A stretch of DNA of 64,000 bases from Acidobacteriota bacterium (GCA_016191085.1 JACPPJ010000032.1:16852-80851); one strand, 5' to 3'; shown: positions 9,448 to 19,301, counted from the first letter of the stretch. Translations and numbers: made by a program. Notes: generated by a model not told the origin, from the letters alone.

Positions 9448-12400
9448 ATGCCTGTGCCGCGGCACGGTTGCAACGGCTTTGCAGCAGCGAATGCGTTCAG
9501 TGCTGTGATGGTTAATCAAATGTTCAGAAGGTCATCTATCAGGTGCTGCGTATTGCTGTGCGTGACCGCGATTTTTCTTCCACCGATTTCGGCTCAGCTT
9601 TGGAAACCGTTGGAAAACGCGGCGACGAGCCGAATCGTCGCTCTTGCTGCGGATCCCCGGAACGATTCAACTATTTATCTTGCCGCTCCGGGCGGAGGAA
9701 TTTGGAAGAGCCAAGACAGTGGCCTTTACCGCTGGCTGCCCGTCTTTGACTCCTCTTACTCCGTGCAGGTTTGCTCGCTGGTGCTCGATCCGAGTTCCCC
9801 AGATGTAATTTACGCAGGCACGGGCGACGATCAGAGTCCTCGCCCGGCGCAGGGCGTGGCGCGATCTTCCGATGGGGGACAAACCTGGACGACATCGGTG
9901 CGCTTTACGAACAAGCCAGTTTGTGCGCTGGCCGTTGATCCGGCAAATGGCGCGCGTGTTCTCGCGGGATCATCCGAGGGGCTGTTTCTCTCTATGGACT
10001 CCGCCTCACATTGGCGCAAGGTCCTGAGCTATCCTGTGACAGCCGTGTCTTTCGACGGCGAAGGCAACATTTACGCCGGACAACTGGGTCCGGACAGGCC
10101 CGGCGCACGCGACAACGTCTTGCTCCGATCAGTGGACGGCGGACTGAATTGGACAAGTATCTCTTTACCTGCATCGTTAACCGTCGGCAAGACGAATTGG
10201 GTCAGCATACTAGCTCGCAGTAACAGCCTATCTGTTGCAGTCTCTTATCAAGTCAACGAAAGTTCCGGGTCAGTGCTCGACTTTTACCGAAGCACAGATA
10301 GTGGAGCTATGTGGAATATGGTGCCTGAAATCGGCGCGGCTGCACCGCCGGCGAAAATTTTTGCCGACCCATCCGGGAATATCCTCCATGTTAGTGGGAA
10401 AACTTTGCTAGTTTCGCAAGATCAGGGAAATACCTGGAAAGCTATTGGGTCCGCAACCACCCAAATTCATGATGGCATCTTTACAGTCGGATTGCTCCTG
10501 CTAGCAGGCGAGAACGGCTTGGAATCGCTCTTGCCGGGACGGGAACCGAAGCCCACTGGAACGGTGCTGCCCTTCATTCCCCTAGGACGGTTCTTCGGTG
10601 TGGCATTGGATTCTTCGAACAGACCGTGGGCGGCCGGACCGGCGGGGGTTTTCGGCCCGAATAACCTAGGCGTATTCGGACAGCCGGCCGGAAGCTTGGC
10701 CGCGTCGACCACTGGATCGAATATCTATGCGGCCGGAAACAGCGCAGTCTTTGTATCGACGAATGGCGGTACTGCTTTTTCTTCGACTGCTGTCATCGCA
10801 GCCGGAGAATTGCGGGCCGCGTATCCGCCGCTCGTAATTGATCCGAATAACGGCGCTATTGCATATGTTGCCGGTCAGCGCGTATACCGCACGGCTAATA
10901 CCGGGACCTCATGGACAGCGCTCCCAATGTTTAATCCGGATTCGACGCACGTCGTAATCGCGCTCGCCATTTCGCCAGTCTCACGGCAGACGCTCTACGT
11001 TGCGACTGCGTGTGTTCCGGAGCTGCTCGTCGGAATTTGCAGCAACTTCTCGATCATTTGGCGTTCGTCGAATTCTGGTCAAACATGGACGAGGATCTCG
11101 GCAGTTCCCGGACTGGTGAACCAGCTCAAAGGAGATCCTCTGCAAACGAATACGGTGTATGCCGCAATTGGAGCATTTCCGGCTGGGGCCAGTACATCAG
11201 CCGGATATGCCCCAGGCGATCTGTTGCGGTCCACTGACGGTGGAGCGAGCTGGACTTCAGTCATGGGCAATCTACCGCGTGTTCCGATCAATAGCATCGC
11301 CATTGATCCCACCTCGGTACCCGTAGCGCCGGCGCCGATTCCCGGACCTGGCGGAGGTGGCATAATTTTTTTTCCACCGGGGCAGAATCCGCGACAGCAA
11401 CCGGCGCAGACTATTTATGTAGGAACCGATCTAGGCGTGTTTGTTAGTTTTAATGCAGGGACACAGTGGACCGCCATCAATTCGGGGCTTCCACCAACGC
11501 CGATCACACAACTGGCATTGCGACAGCCGGGAGCCACTTTGATGGCAGCCACATTTGGTCGTGGCATCTACCAGGCTTCGGTCATGGGGCTGAGCGCCAG
11601 TTTGATTGCGAATCCGCTTTCTCTCAACCTCACGCTGTCTCAGAACGCCAGTAAGTCCAGCCCTGTTTTGCTGGCCAACGTTTCCTCTTCCGCGGCAAAT
11701 TGGAAATTGACGTCGCTCGATTCGTGGTTAACCGTGCCCCAAACGGACGGCACACTGCAACCCGCCACATCTGCAGTTGTGCTTCCGACCGTTTCCGCTG
11801 CCGCGCTTGCAGTGGGAACGCACCTAGGCCGCTTGCAAATCGCGAACGGCACACTGGCGCAGAATATCGCGCTTACTCTGCAGGTCACCGTACCACCCGC
11901 GGCAATTACGATTTCCAGCGGGGACAACGCCTCAGCCGTAGTCGGGACTACCATACCACCTCTGGTCGTCTCAGTCCTGGACGCAAACGGTGCGCCCGTT
12001 CCCGGGCTCCCGGTGAGCTTTGCGATCGCCAGTGGAGGAGGGTCGCTCGGCGGTACAACCAGCACCACTGATGCTGGTGGAAAAGCAAGCACCGTGCTGA
12101 CGTTACCCAACAGTCCGGCGACTGTTCGGGTGACGGCGACATATGGCAGCCTTTCCACGACGTTTACGGCCACTGCGGCTTTGGTGGTTGCTCCCACTCT
12201 GATGGCGAACTCGGTTGTGAACGGCGTAACGTTCACCTTAGCCGCGCCACCGTCGCCGGGTAGCATTATCTCGATTTTCGGCGAGAACCTGGCACAATCC
12301 AGCGCATATGCCGGAGACTATCCACTGCCCACCTCTCTACAGGGTACGCGGGTCTTGTTAGCTGCGCAGGGCAGTGAAATGGAAGTACCGTTGTTCTATG

Positions 12401-12909
12401 TTTCACCACGGCAGGTGAACGCTTTGGTGCCGACGGACACGCCAGCAGGAGCATACAAGTTGCGCGTAACGGTAAATTCCGTCCCCAGCAATTCGGTCGA
12501 CGTTTCTATCGTCCCATTTTCTCCAGGTATTTTTACAACCGGTGGCGGCTCGGATCAGGGAATTTTCTTGAAAACGGATGGCTCTCTGGTAAGCGTCTCG
12601 AATGCTGCTTCCCCGGGTTCGGTGATCACGCTGTTCGCGACGGGTCTGGGTGCAGTGGATCCTCCTTTGGAGGCCGGAGCACCTGCATCTTTCGACGAAC
12701 CCCTGAATCGTACCATCCAGATACCGCGGCTCTTTTTCGATCGCTTCGAGGGACAAGTGCTATATAGCGGATTGGCGCCTGGCTTCGCTGGAGTTTACCA
12801 GCTCAACGTCGTCGTGCCTGCTAACGTCGCGCCGGCAGCCAACGTCTCGGTGAGTCTCTCCATTGGAGGTGTCACCAGCAAGGGCGTTGCCGTTTCGGTT
12901 CAGCCATAG
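9448..12909 (+). CDS. Giant secreted BNR/Asp-box beta-propeller protein with Ig-like domains and a TIGR03437 C-terminus
   Basis: Predicted extracellular protein; ligand or enzyme activity unknown. The signal peptide is FRRSS...PPISA-Q, so ATG at 9508 or 9520 would give a more normal signal peptide than 9448; the exact start is uncertain. The propeller covers about residues 50-710 and contains many Asp-box motifs (SSDGGQTW, SVDGGLNW, SQDQGNTW, SSNSGQTW, STDGGASW), a signature of sialidase/VPS10/photosystem-II-assembly-type propellers. Sialidase catalytic residues were not recognised, so an enzymatic role is not claimed. About 714-815 resembles a BACON-type Ig-like domain, 819-908 a Big_1/invasin-type domain (VVGTTIPPLVVSVLDANGAP, VPGLPVSF), and 917-1153 TIGR03437 (SVVNGVTF, GSIISIFGENLA, YVSPRQVN, YSGLAPGFAGVYQLNV). 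It shares architecture with the minus-strand protein at 15702-18593. Confidence 0.85.
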   Translation: MPVPRHGCNGFAAANAFSAVMVNQMFRRSSIRCCVLLCVTAIFLPPISAQLWKPLENAATSRIVALAADPRNDSTIYLAAPGGGIWKSQDSGLYRWLPVFDSSYSVQVCSLVLDPSSPDVIYAGTGDDQSPRPAQGVARSSDGGQTWTTSVRFTNKPVCALAVDPANGARVLAGSSEGLFLSMDSASHWRKVLSYPVTAVSFDGEGNIYAGQLGPDRPGARDNVLLRSVDGGLNWTSISLPASLTVGKTNWVSILARSNSLSVAVSYQVNESSGSVLDFYRSTDSGAMWNMVPEIGAAAPPAKIFADPSGNILHVSGKTLLVSQDQGNTWKAIGSATTQIHDGIFTVGLLLLAGENGLESLLPGREPKPTGTVLPFIPLGRFFGVALDSSNRPWAAGPAGVFGPNNLGVFGQPAGSLAASTTGSNIYAAGNSAVFVSTNGGTAFSSTAVIAAGELRAAYPPLVIDPNNGAIAYVAGQRVYRTANTGTSWTALPMFNPDSTHVVIALAISPVSRQTLYVATACVPELLVGICSNFSIIWRSSNSGQTWTRISAVPGLVNQLKGDPLQTNTVYAAIGAFPAGASTSAGYAPGDLLRSTDGGASWTSVMGNLPRVPINSIAIDPTSVPVAPAPIPGPGGGGIIFFPPGQNPRQQPAQTIYVGTDLGVFVSFNAGTQWTAINSGLPPTPITQLALRQPGATLMAATFGRGIYQASVMGLSASLIANPLSLNLTLSQNASKSSPVLLANVSSSAANWKLTSLDSWLTVPQTDGTLQPATSAVVLPTVSAAALAVGTHLGRLQIANGTLAQNIALTLQVTVPPAAITISSGDNASAVVGTTIPPLVVSVLDANGAPVPGLPVSFAIASGGGSLGGTTSTTDAGGKASTVLTLPNSPATVRVTATYGSLSTTFTATAALVVAPTLMANSVVNGVTFTLAAPPSPGSIISIFGENLAQSSAYAGDYPLPTSLQGTRVLLAAQGSEMEVPLFYVSPRQVNALVPTDTPAGAYKLRVTVNSVPSNSVDVSIVPFSPGIFTTGGGSDQGIFLKTDGSLVSVSNAASPGSVITLFATGLGAVDPPLEAGAPASFDEPLNRTIQIPRLFFDRFEGQVLYSGLAPGFAGVYQLNVVVPANVAPAANVSVSLSIGGVTSKGVAVSVQP

Positions 12910-12965
12910 CTATCCGCAGTGTTTACCCGCAAGTCTAGGTCCGCGTGAGGTTTACGACATTAATG

Positions 12966-12971
12966 TATAAT
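12966..12971 (+). promoter_or_regulatory. -10-like TATAAT box upstream of the BACON/TIGR03437 protein gene
   Basis: TATAAT lies 85 bases before the ATG at 13056. The longer frame begins at 12945, upstream of this box, so the box supports the internal start at 13056. No matching -35 was seen. Confidence 0.4.
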
Positions 12972-13055
12972 GTGCAAAGCTTTCCGACTCCTGCACCTCC
13001 TCGCGCCTACTCTCGCGAAAGCAAACACAGAACAAGAACGGGGTATTTTTCCGTC

Positions 13056-15596
13056 ATGAAAAACGTACGAGTGCTCCTGCGAACTGCGCTTACGGTATCA
13101 GCGATTTTGACCTGCACGACTGCCGGTTTCAGCCAGGCAACCTGTACTGTCAGTACAGCCGCGCCACTGGTTCGCTCTCAAGGATTGACAGAGCAGATCG
13201 GCACCATTCTATTTACCAACTGCGCGGGCTCGATTCCGCCTGGAGGCGCCACCGTGGCTGTGAGTATTCAACCGGCAACGGCGCTCATTACGAATAGCCC
13301 TGCAGCCGGGTTTGTACCGACGGCAGTGATCTCCACAACAACGGGTGGAGTCACCAGCGTAGCAGCGGTGGTCAGCGGTGCGGTCAGTTCAAACACCGCA
13401 ACCTTTGGTATTCCAGCAACAGCGGCCGGGGCGACGCTAGCGTCTATTCAGATTGGAGCCGTGCCCGGATTGCCGGCGACGGTTCCGATCCGCGTGAACG
13501 CATTTGCATCGGGTGTTTCGTTTCCAAATCAGGTCACCGCGTTGCTTTCGTCCTCGCCGAGCGGCGCATTGGCGGTTGATCGATCCGTTGTCTCTGTCGC
13601 GTTTCCACTGCCAGGAGTAACAGTGTCGTTTGCGCCGGGAGCAAGTATCTTCCAGGGGACTGCCCCTGCTCTTGCCGGTGTGCCCCAGACAGCAGCCTTT
13701 GTTGCCGGCGCCCTTCCAGCTTTTACGGCGACTGACACCACCACTTCGCAGGCCGTTGGCGCAAGCTCGATACCCATAGCTGTAGTTACGGAAGGCTTTG
13801 CGTCGGCGTTACTCGTAGCTGGCACGCCGCCAGCGGGCAACGGTGAAGGGTCAGACACGTCTGGCATCGGAACCCGCGTACTGATCCGACTAAATAATCT
13901 ACCCGCAAACGTCGCCGTCTACGCACCACAGCTAATCACCACCACCACGGCCGGTGGAGCTCTCACGCTTGCTCTCGTAACCGGCGCTGATTCGAACGGC
14001 GCCGGCGGCTCGATATTGGCGGGCAGTGCGGCGACGGCGAGCTTGATTAGCGGTACCACGGTGACGTACGAAACTGTTGCGAGCAGCCTCCTACTGATCG
14101 AGCGAGCGGACATCCCGCTTGGCTTGTTCACGACGGGCATTCCAACCTCGACAACGATGACGATGACGGTTTTCGTGGCACCGGTCAGCTCGATAGCTAC
14201 TGCTGTGGCAACGACTACTGCACCGATCCCCCGTTTTGCTGATGTCGCGGCACCGCAGTCCGTAGCACCGGGACCACCCACTATTGCAATCAGCAGCAAC
14301 ACTTTAGGTTTCACAGTCCCCTTTGGCGCCAGTCCCTCGCCGCAAACCTTGCGTATCACTAATGCGGGTGGCGGTGTTCTTAACTGGACGGCGGCCATTA
14401 GCTCTATTACCGGTGGCAACTGGTTGACGCTTTCGCCTACCAGCGGAGCGGCGGATACCAACATATCGATATCGGTCAACAGTTCCTCTTTGGCTGTTGG
14501 AACCTACAGTGCCACAGTTCTGTTCTCTGTGCAGGGAGCCACGAACACGCCGCTTCCCTTGACCGTGACCGTGAATGTCACTTCTACCTCGCTTTTTGTG
14601 ACATCTTCCTCACTTAATTTCAGCAGCCTTTCCGGTTCTAATCCGCCGGCCCAGCAGGTGGGAATCTTGAGTGGCGGAGGAGTTTTGAGCTGGATCGCGT
14701 CGGTCAGTTCTGGCGTTGGAAACTGGTTGTCGATCTTGCCGAATGCTGGCACGACTCCTTCATCAGCTTTAGTCATGGTAAATACTGCCGGATTATCGCC
14801 GGGCACCTACCAGGGCGTCATTTCTATATCGGCTACGGGAGCATCCAATACGCAGAACGTGATAGTGACCCTGACGCTCGGCGCACCGGCTCCGGTCGTG
14901 GTGCCGAACGGTGTGCTGAATGGGGCGAGCTTCTCCAGGGAGGCAGTAATTAGTCCGGGCTCATTAGTGTCCCTTTTCGGAACCGATCTGGCGACAACGA
15001 CCGCGTCAATATCGACTCCGGGAGCGCCCTTGACTCTCGGCGGGACACAAGTCCTGATCAACGAATCTCCGGCTCCGTTGCTTTATGTGTCTCCCAGCCA
15101 GATTAATTTCCAGCTCCCGCCGGGAACGCAGGGACCAATTGTGCAAGTTGTTGTGGTCTCAAACGGCGTTCGTGGCACTGCGGCCACAGCGACCGTTGCT
15201 TCTACTGCACCGGGAATCTTTACGTCGTCTCCAGGCGGAATTGGCCAGGGGGCGGTTCTCAATCAGGATTCTTCCCTAAATTCTCCGCAGAACCCCGCGC
15301 AGGCCGGATCTATTGTCCAGATCTTTGCCACCGGGCTGGGCGCTACTAATCCGCCCGCCGTTTCGGGCCAACCGGCAGGAATATCGCCGTTGAGCGAAAC
15401 CGTGGTCACGCCGGTAGTGCTGATCGGAGGAGTTCAGGCGGAGGTGACTTACTCCGGCTTAGCGCCGACTACCGTGGGAGTGTATCAGATAAACGCTCGC
15501 ATTCCGGCCGGGATGGCCGCGGGCAGCGCGGTGCCACTGCAGGTTCGAGTTGGTTCGGATGTCGCGAGCAATGTGGTTACACTCGCGGTACGCTAA
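13056..15596 (+). CDS. Secreted protein: paralogous N-terminal module, two BACON-type domains, TIGR03437 C-terminus
   Basis: Predicted surface protein of unknown function, 846 residues. The start at 13056 is chosen because it begins a proper signal peptide (MKNVRVLLRTALTVSAI...FSQA) and lies downstream of the -10-like box; the open frame extends further 5' without signal-like content. Residues about 27-400 are homologous to the protein at 2852-4531 (SIQPATALITNSP, VNAFASGVSFPNQV, VVTEGF, PIPRF). About 406-505 and 511-607 are two BACON-like Ig domains (NWLTLSPTSG, NWLSILPNAG). About 612-846 is TIGR03437 (GVLNGASFSREAVISPGSLV, YVSPSQINFQLP, YSGLAPTTVGVYQINARIP). The pairing of one module with two different C-termini in two loci suggests domain shuffling. 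It is convergent with the next gene, with a spacer of about 100 bases. Confidence 0.85.
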   Translation: MKNVRVLLRTALTVSAILTCTTAGFSQATCTVSTAAPLVRSQGLTEQIGTILFTNCAGSIPPGGATVAVSIQPATALITNSPAAGFVPTAVISTTTGGVTSVAAVVSGAVSSNTATFGIPATAAGATLASIQIGAVPGLPATVPIRVNAFASGVSFPNQVTALLSSSPSGALAVDRSVVSVAFPLPGVTVSFAPGASIFQGTAPALAGVPQTAAFVAGALPAFTATDTTTSQAVGASSIPIAVVTEGFASALLVAGTPPAGNGEGSDTSGIGTRVLIRLNNLPANVAVYAPQLITTTTAGGALTLALVTGADSNGAGGSILAGSAATASLISGTTVTYETVASSLLLIERADIPLGLFTTGIPTSTTMTMTVFVAPVSSIATAVATTTAPIPRFADVAAPQSVAPGPPTIAISSNTLGFTVPFGASPSPQTLRITNAGGGVLNWTAAISSITGGNWLTLSPTSGAADTNISISVNSSSLAVGTYSATVLFSVQGATNTPLPLTVTVNVTSTSLFVTSSSLNFSSLSGSNPPAQQVGILSGGGVLSWIASVSSGVGNWLSILPNAGTTPSSALVMVNTAGLSPGTYQGVISISATGASNTQNVIVTLTLGAPAPVVVPNGVLNGASFSREAVISPGSLVSLFGTDLATTTASISTPGAPLTLGGTQVLINESPAPLLYVSPSQINFQLPPGTQGPIVQVVVVSNGVRGTAATATVASTAPGIFTSSPGGIGQGAVLNQDSSLNSPQNPAQAGSIVQIFATGLGATNPPAVSGQPAGISPLSETVVTPVVLIGGVQAEVTYSGLAPTTVGVYQINARIPAGMAAGSAVPLQVRVGSDVASNVVTLAVR

Positions 15597-15701
15597 AGTG
15601 CGGTTGTGACAAATAGTCGGTAGACTGGTTTGGCCACTGGCTGCAGCTGGCATTGTTGCGTCGGTGGGGTAAGTCTTTACGATGGGCGACGCGCGTCGAA
15701 G

Positions 15702-18593
15702 TCAAGGAGTAACGTTCATATACGTGGTGTTGCTAGTCGTACCGCCCATCTCCAGGACCACGGACACTCTTCCGTTCAATCCGGAGGGGACAACGAAGTT
15801 CACCTGGTACACACCGATCATGCCGGGTGCCAGTCCAGAAAAAAGGACGGTTGCCTGAACGCCTCCCACTCGCAAAACCGGCAGTGTATTGGTCGTCGAG
15901 AGAGTGGAAGATGCCGCCGGGTAGCCGCTCGCCACGGTAGGAGTCACAGCGCCCAATCCGCTGGCATATACGACTAGCTCCTCGCCTGCGCGTCCGGGGG
16001 AAGCATCTGAGACGCGGATATTGCCGGAGTGGAACACGTTTCCATCCGCTCCAGTCTGAAAAATTCCTGGACTGACGTCACTTCGCCTAAGTCGTACTGT
16101 TGCCTGACCTTGAGCATTGGCGAGCGTTACCTCTGCGAGCGGTCCGGAAGTTCCGTAGGGCACCAAAAAATTCACTTGCGTCGGGGAGACAGAAAACAGC
16201 GGTGCAGGAGCACCGTTTACCGTCACCGTGGTGTTAGTCAGAGAAACCGGCAGGGGAAACGGAGTAGCGGGAGTTGCGATTGTGGACGCTAGGTTGCCCC
16301 CCGAAAGCACAGCGGACATTCCCGGGGACAGAGGCGCCGGATTAAAACTTGCCGAGTTGACCAGCGCACCCAGATATGGAACGTTTAGTGAAGTGGCCAA
16401 AGCGAAGGCACCGCGTCCGTGGGTTGCGGCGACCAGCAGGCCGGTAGTAGAGTTCTGCGAAAGCCCTAGCACGATCGCGTTTGGCAGGCCCTGGTTTAAA
16501 GGAGTCCACGAGCCATCTGGCGCCAGCACGAAAACGCCGATGTCCGTTCCCAGGTACACTCGATCCGGAGAATGTGTGTCTATCAAAACGCAATTCACAG
16601 GGATATCGGGCAAGTTGGAACTCACGTCCTGCCAACTCACGCCGCTGTTTTCCGTCCGGAAAACATGACCGCTCCCGAAACCGGATACGCTTACATAAGC
16701 AAATTGTGGAAGCTGCGGATGGATCGCAATAGAAGTGACGAAGCGATTAGGCAGAGCCGCCGTGGGTGCCCAATTCCTGCCATTGTCATTTGAAACTTTC
16801 ACCAACCCGTCGCTTGTGCCCGCATAGAGCACCTGAGGAGTACTGGACGAAACAGCCAAGGCACTGATCGTGGCGGAGCGTCCTCCCGTAAGGTCTCCGG
16901 ATACGGGGAACCAATGGTCTCCTCGATCGCCGGTGGTCCAGACTCGTTGTGTGCCGAAATACAAGACGCTCTGGCCCGGTACCACGACTAAGGGAGGATA
17001 AAACTGCACCCGGTCTGTGGGATCGATGGTTTGCTTCAACAGTGGCCAGGTCTGGCCGCCATCATCAGATCGAAATATGTCAAAATAGTGGCCAGTCGTG
17101 TAGAGCGTCTGAGGACTCATGCTATCGTAGAATGCGGTGCCTGCATCGCCAAGCCGCCCCTGATCCCAGGCAAAGCCGCCTCCGTAGAGAATCGTGCCAT
17201 GGTCTTGCGTCGCGCCGACCGACAGATTTGGATTGGTCGGATGCAAGCCGACATTCTGGAATTGTGTGATGGCGAGCGTCTGGTTCAGGCTCGCAAATCT
17301 CTGGCCGCCGTCAGAAGACTTCCAAACACCGCTGTTATTGATCAGATAGAACGTCTGCGGCTCCGACGGATCGAAGACGACATCATGCTGGCCCTCTGCA
17401 ATCAGCAGATTTCTCCAACTATTTCCGCCGTCGCTTGTTTTCCACAAATCCGAAGCGCCTGCATAAATGACTGCTGGATTCTGCGGGTCAACCTTCACTG
17501 TCAAATTGAATAGGCCAACTGCAAAGGGACCTTCCATAAGTGCTTCAGGAGGAAAACTTGAGATGTTGGTCCAAGTGTTTCCTCCATCGCGCGTCCGATA
17601 AAGCCCGTTCAGAGTGAAATCGTTTGAACGCGCAATCAGCGCGTATACGGTAGAGGGCGAGTTGCGATCTACGGCCAATGCAATCCGGCCAATGGTCTCT
17701 TGAGCCGGAAGACCTCCAGCCAGCCGGGTCCACGTTTGCCCGCCGTCACTGGTTCTGTAGATGCCATTTTCAGAGCTGCCGAAAGCGTTTCCGACTGCTG
17801 CGTAAGCCACGTTGCTGTCTACCGGGTTCAAGACGAAACCGGTGATTACGCCAAGCAGGACCGTACGAAAACTTTGACCACCATCGGAAGATTTCCATAG
17901 AGCTGTGGAGCGCCCGATGAACAAGGTACCCTGATTTTGTTTGTCAAATACAATCAAAGATGTCGCAGAAGATAGAAAAGTATCGGAGGCCACGCGATTC
18001 CAGGTGGCGCCCCCATCCGGAGACCTGTAAACGCCAGCGCCATAATAACAATCACGGCAAAAGTTCAGCTCACCGGTTCCGTACCAGACTTCACCGGAGA
18101 AAGGGTCCACCGCCACCGCACCGGAGGCGAGAGACGGAAGGTTGTCGGTCAACGGCACCCACCCCAAGCCACGATTAGAAGATTTCCACACGCCCCCGCC
18201 AGCGGCTGCCAAATACACGAAAGAGGGATTAGTAGGATCGACCGCCAAACTGGTGACACGACCGCTAACCAGACCACGTGTCGGCGAGTTGATTACGGTT
18301 GGACCAATGCTCACCCACTGATTATCAAGCGCAGCGGCGCTTCCGTCATCATCCTGACTCCGAAAGCCCCTGCTACGGAGCATCGATTCTCGTTGGGAGA
18401 TTGCTTTCAACAATCCGTCATCGGGAATACGGCCCAATCCGTAGCTTCGGCGGCTGTAAAACGAATCTTGTGAGGGAAACCATCCAAGCGACGGCGACAC
18501 GGTCTGAGAGAGCGCTAGATGTGGCAGCGACCAAGCCAAGGCACAGAGCGCGATCCTCCCCAATCGCCGGACCGAAGGAAAACAGAACTTCAT
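15702..18593 (-). CDS. Giant secreted BNR/Asp-box propeller protein with a TIGR03437 C-terminus
   Basis: Predicted extracellular propeller protein, 963 residues. A signal peptide is present (MKFCFPSVRRLGRIALCALA, ending near ALSQ). Residues about 75-735 are a run of Asp-box repeats (SSNRGLGW, SPDGGATW, SSDGGQSF, TSDGGQTW, TRDGGNTW, TGDRGDHW), with recurrent VDPxNPxxVYxG spacing, typical of two- or multi-bladed BNR propellers. About 737-963 is TIGR03437 (LVNSASFNPAPLSPG, VSPTQVNFLVPYG, VYASGLGAVTP, FSGLAPGMIGVYQVNFVVP). Its order of domains is close to the plus-strand protein at 9448-12909 but without the Ig-like spacers. A 7-bp hairpin (18618-18637) sits in its 5' leader and the ribosome site is weak (AAAGG). 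Confidence 0.86.
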   Translation of the reverse strand: MKFCFPSVRRLGRIALCALAWSLPHLALSQTVSPSLGWFPSQDSFYSRRSYGLGRIPDDGLLKAISQRESMLRSRGFRSQDDDGSAAALDNQWVSIGPTVINSPTRGLVSGRVTSLAVDPTNPSFVYLAAAGGGVWKSSNRGLGWVPLTDNLPSLASGAVAVDPFSGEVWYGTGELNFCRDCYYGAGVYRSPDGGATWNRVASDTFLSSATSLIVFDKQNQGTLFIGRSTALWKSSDGGQSFRTVLLGVITGFVLNPVDSNVAYAAVGNAFGSSENGIYRTSDGGQTWTRLAGGLPAQETIGRIALAVDRNSPSTVYALIARSNDFTLNGLYRTRDGGNTWTNISSFPPEALMEGPFAVGLFNLTVKVDPQNPAVIYAGASDLWKTSDGGNSWRNLLIAEGQHDVVFDPSEPQTFYLINNSGVWKSSDGGQRFASLNQTLAITQFQNVGLHPTNPNLSVGATQDHGTILYGGGFAWDQGRLGDAGTAFYDSMSPQTLYTTGHYFDIFRSDDGGQTWPLLKQTIDPTDRVQFYPPLVVVPGQSVLYFGTQRVWTTGDRGDHWFPVSGDLTGGRSATISALAVSSSTPQVLYAGTSDGLVKVSNDNGRNWAPTAALPNRFVTSIAIHPQLPQFAYVSVSGFGSGHVFRTENSGVSWQDVSSNLPDIPVNCVLIDTHSPDRVYLGTDIGVFVLAPDGSWTPLNQGLPNAIVLGLSQNSTTGLLVAATHGRGAFALATSLNVPYLGALVNSASFNPAPLSPGMSAVLSGGNLASTIATPATPFPLPVSLTNTTVTVNGAPAPLFSVSPTQVNFLVPYGTSGPLAEVTLANAQGQATVRLRRSDVSPGIFQTGADGNVFHSGNIRVSDASPGRAGEELVVYASGLGAVTPTVASGYPAASSTLSTTNTLPVLRVGGVQATVLFSGLAPGMIGVYQVNFVVPSGLNGRVSVVLEMGGTTSNTTYMNVTP

Positions 18594-18770
18594 ACCATTA
18601 TGACCTTTTGGTGGGGGGGAGCTTTGCTCGAAGCTCCTGCTCTCTAGATGCGGATGGGAAGACTATAGCTGGAGCAGAATAAATTAGCAAGTAGGATAAT
18701 ACCAGACCTTATCTCATCTGGTACGACGCGGCCCGTACGTCGCGGGACCTCCGATTTCCCTCGCCGGGGA

Positions 18771-19301
18771 TCATTCCATAATATCGTTGGCATTGGCGAG
18801 GAGTTCGGCTTTTAACCGCGTACTCTTCTCCTCGACAGCCTGAGCCAGTTCTTCCTTGTATTTAGCCAATCGGCCGCTGAGCGCGGCGTCGGCGGTGGCG
18901 ATGATCTGCGCACAAAAGATTCCAGCGTTTACCGCGCCCGCTTTGCCGATGGCCATGACTCCGACCGGAACGCCCCCGGGCATCTGTACCGCCGCCAGCA
19001 ATGCATCCATTCCGCCGAGTGAAGAGTTGGCGATCGGTACTGCAATAACGGGCAACGTAGTTTCAGCCGCGATTACGCCGGCAAGATGAAACGCGCCACC
19101 GGCTCCTGCGACAATCGCTTTAATACCGCGGCCGGCAGCTTTGCGCGCGTAGGCAGCGGTGCGGGCCGGCGAACGGTGCGCGCTGGATATCTCCATCTCG
19201 TATGGAACTTGCAGCTTCTCGAGCATGCGTGCCGTTTCCGTCATAATCGGCAAATCGGAGTCGCTGCCCATCACAATTGAAACCAGTGGTTTGTCGCTCA
19301 T
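18771..19301 (-). CDS. purE: N5-carboxyaminoimidazole ribonucleotide mutase
   Basis: Converts N5-CAIR to CAIR in de novo purine synthesis. Class I PurE features are visible: GSDSDLPIM near the N-terminus, SAHRSP, GAGGAFHLAG, and PGGVPVGVMAIGKAGAVNA. Starting at 19301 gives 176 residues, close to the family length (about 165-170); the longer frame to 19364 would overlap the end of purD and adds no conserved residues. It lies 25 bases after purD on the same strand, so the two are probably co-transcribed. No purK is in the window. Confidence 0.95.
   Translation of the reverse strand: MSDKPLVSIVMGSDSDLPIMTETARMLEKLQVPYEMEISSAHRSPARTAAYARKAAGRGIKAIVAGAGGAFHLAGVIAAETTLPVIAVPIANSSLGGMDALLAAVQMPGGVPVGVMAIGKAGAVNAGIFCAQIIATADAALSGRLAKYKEELAQAVEEKSTRLKAELLANANDIME

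Noticed and set aside
11640..12266. Minus-strand frame inside the BNR protein gene, and similar frames at 7944-8528 and 13919-14479
   Set aside because: The repeats of Ala/Val/Thr-rich secreted proteins produce long antisense frames; none has a start signal or known domain.
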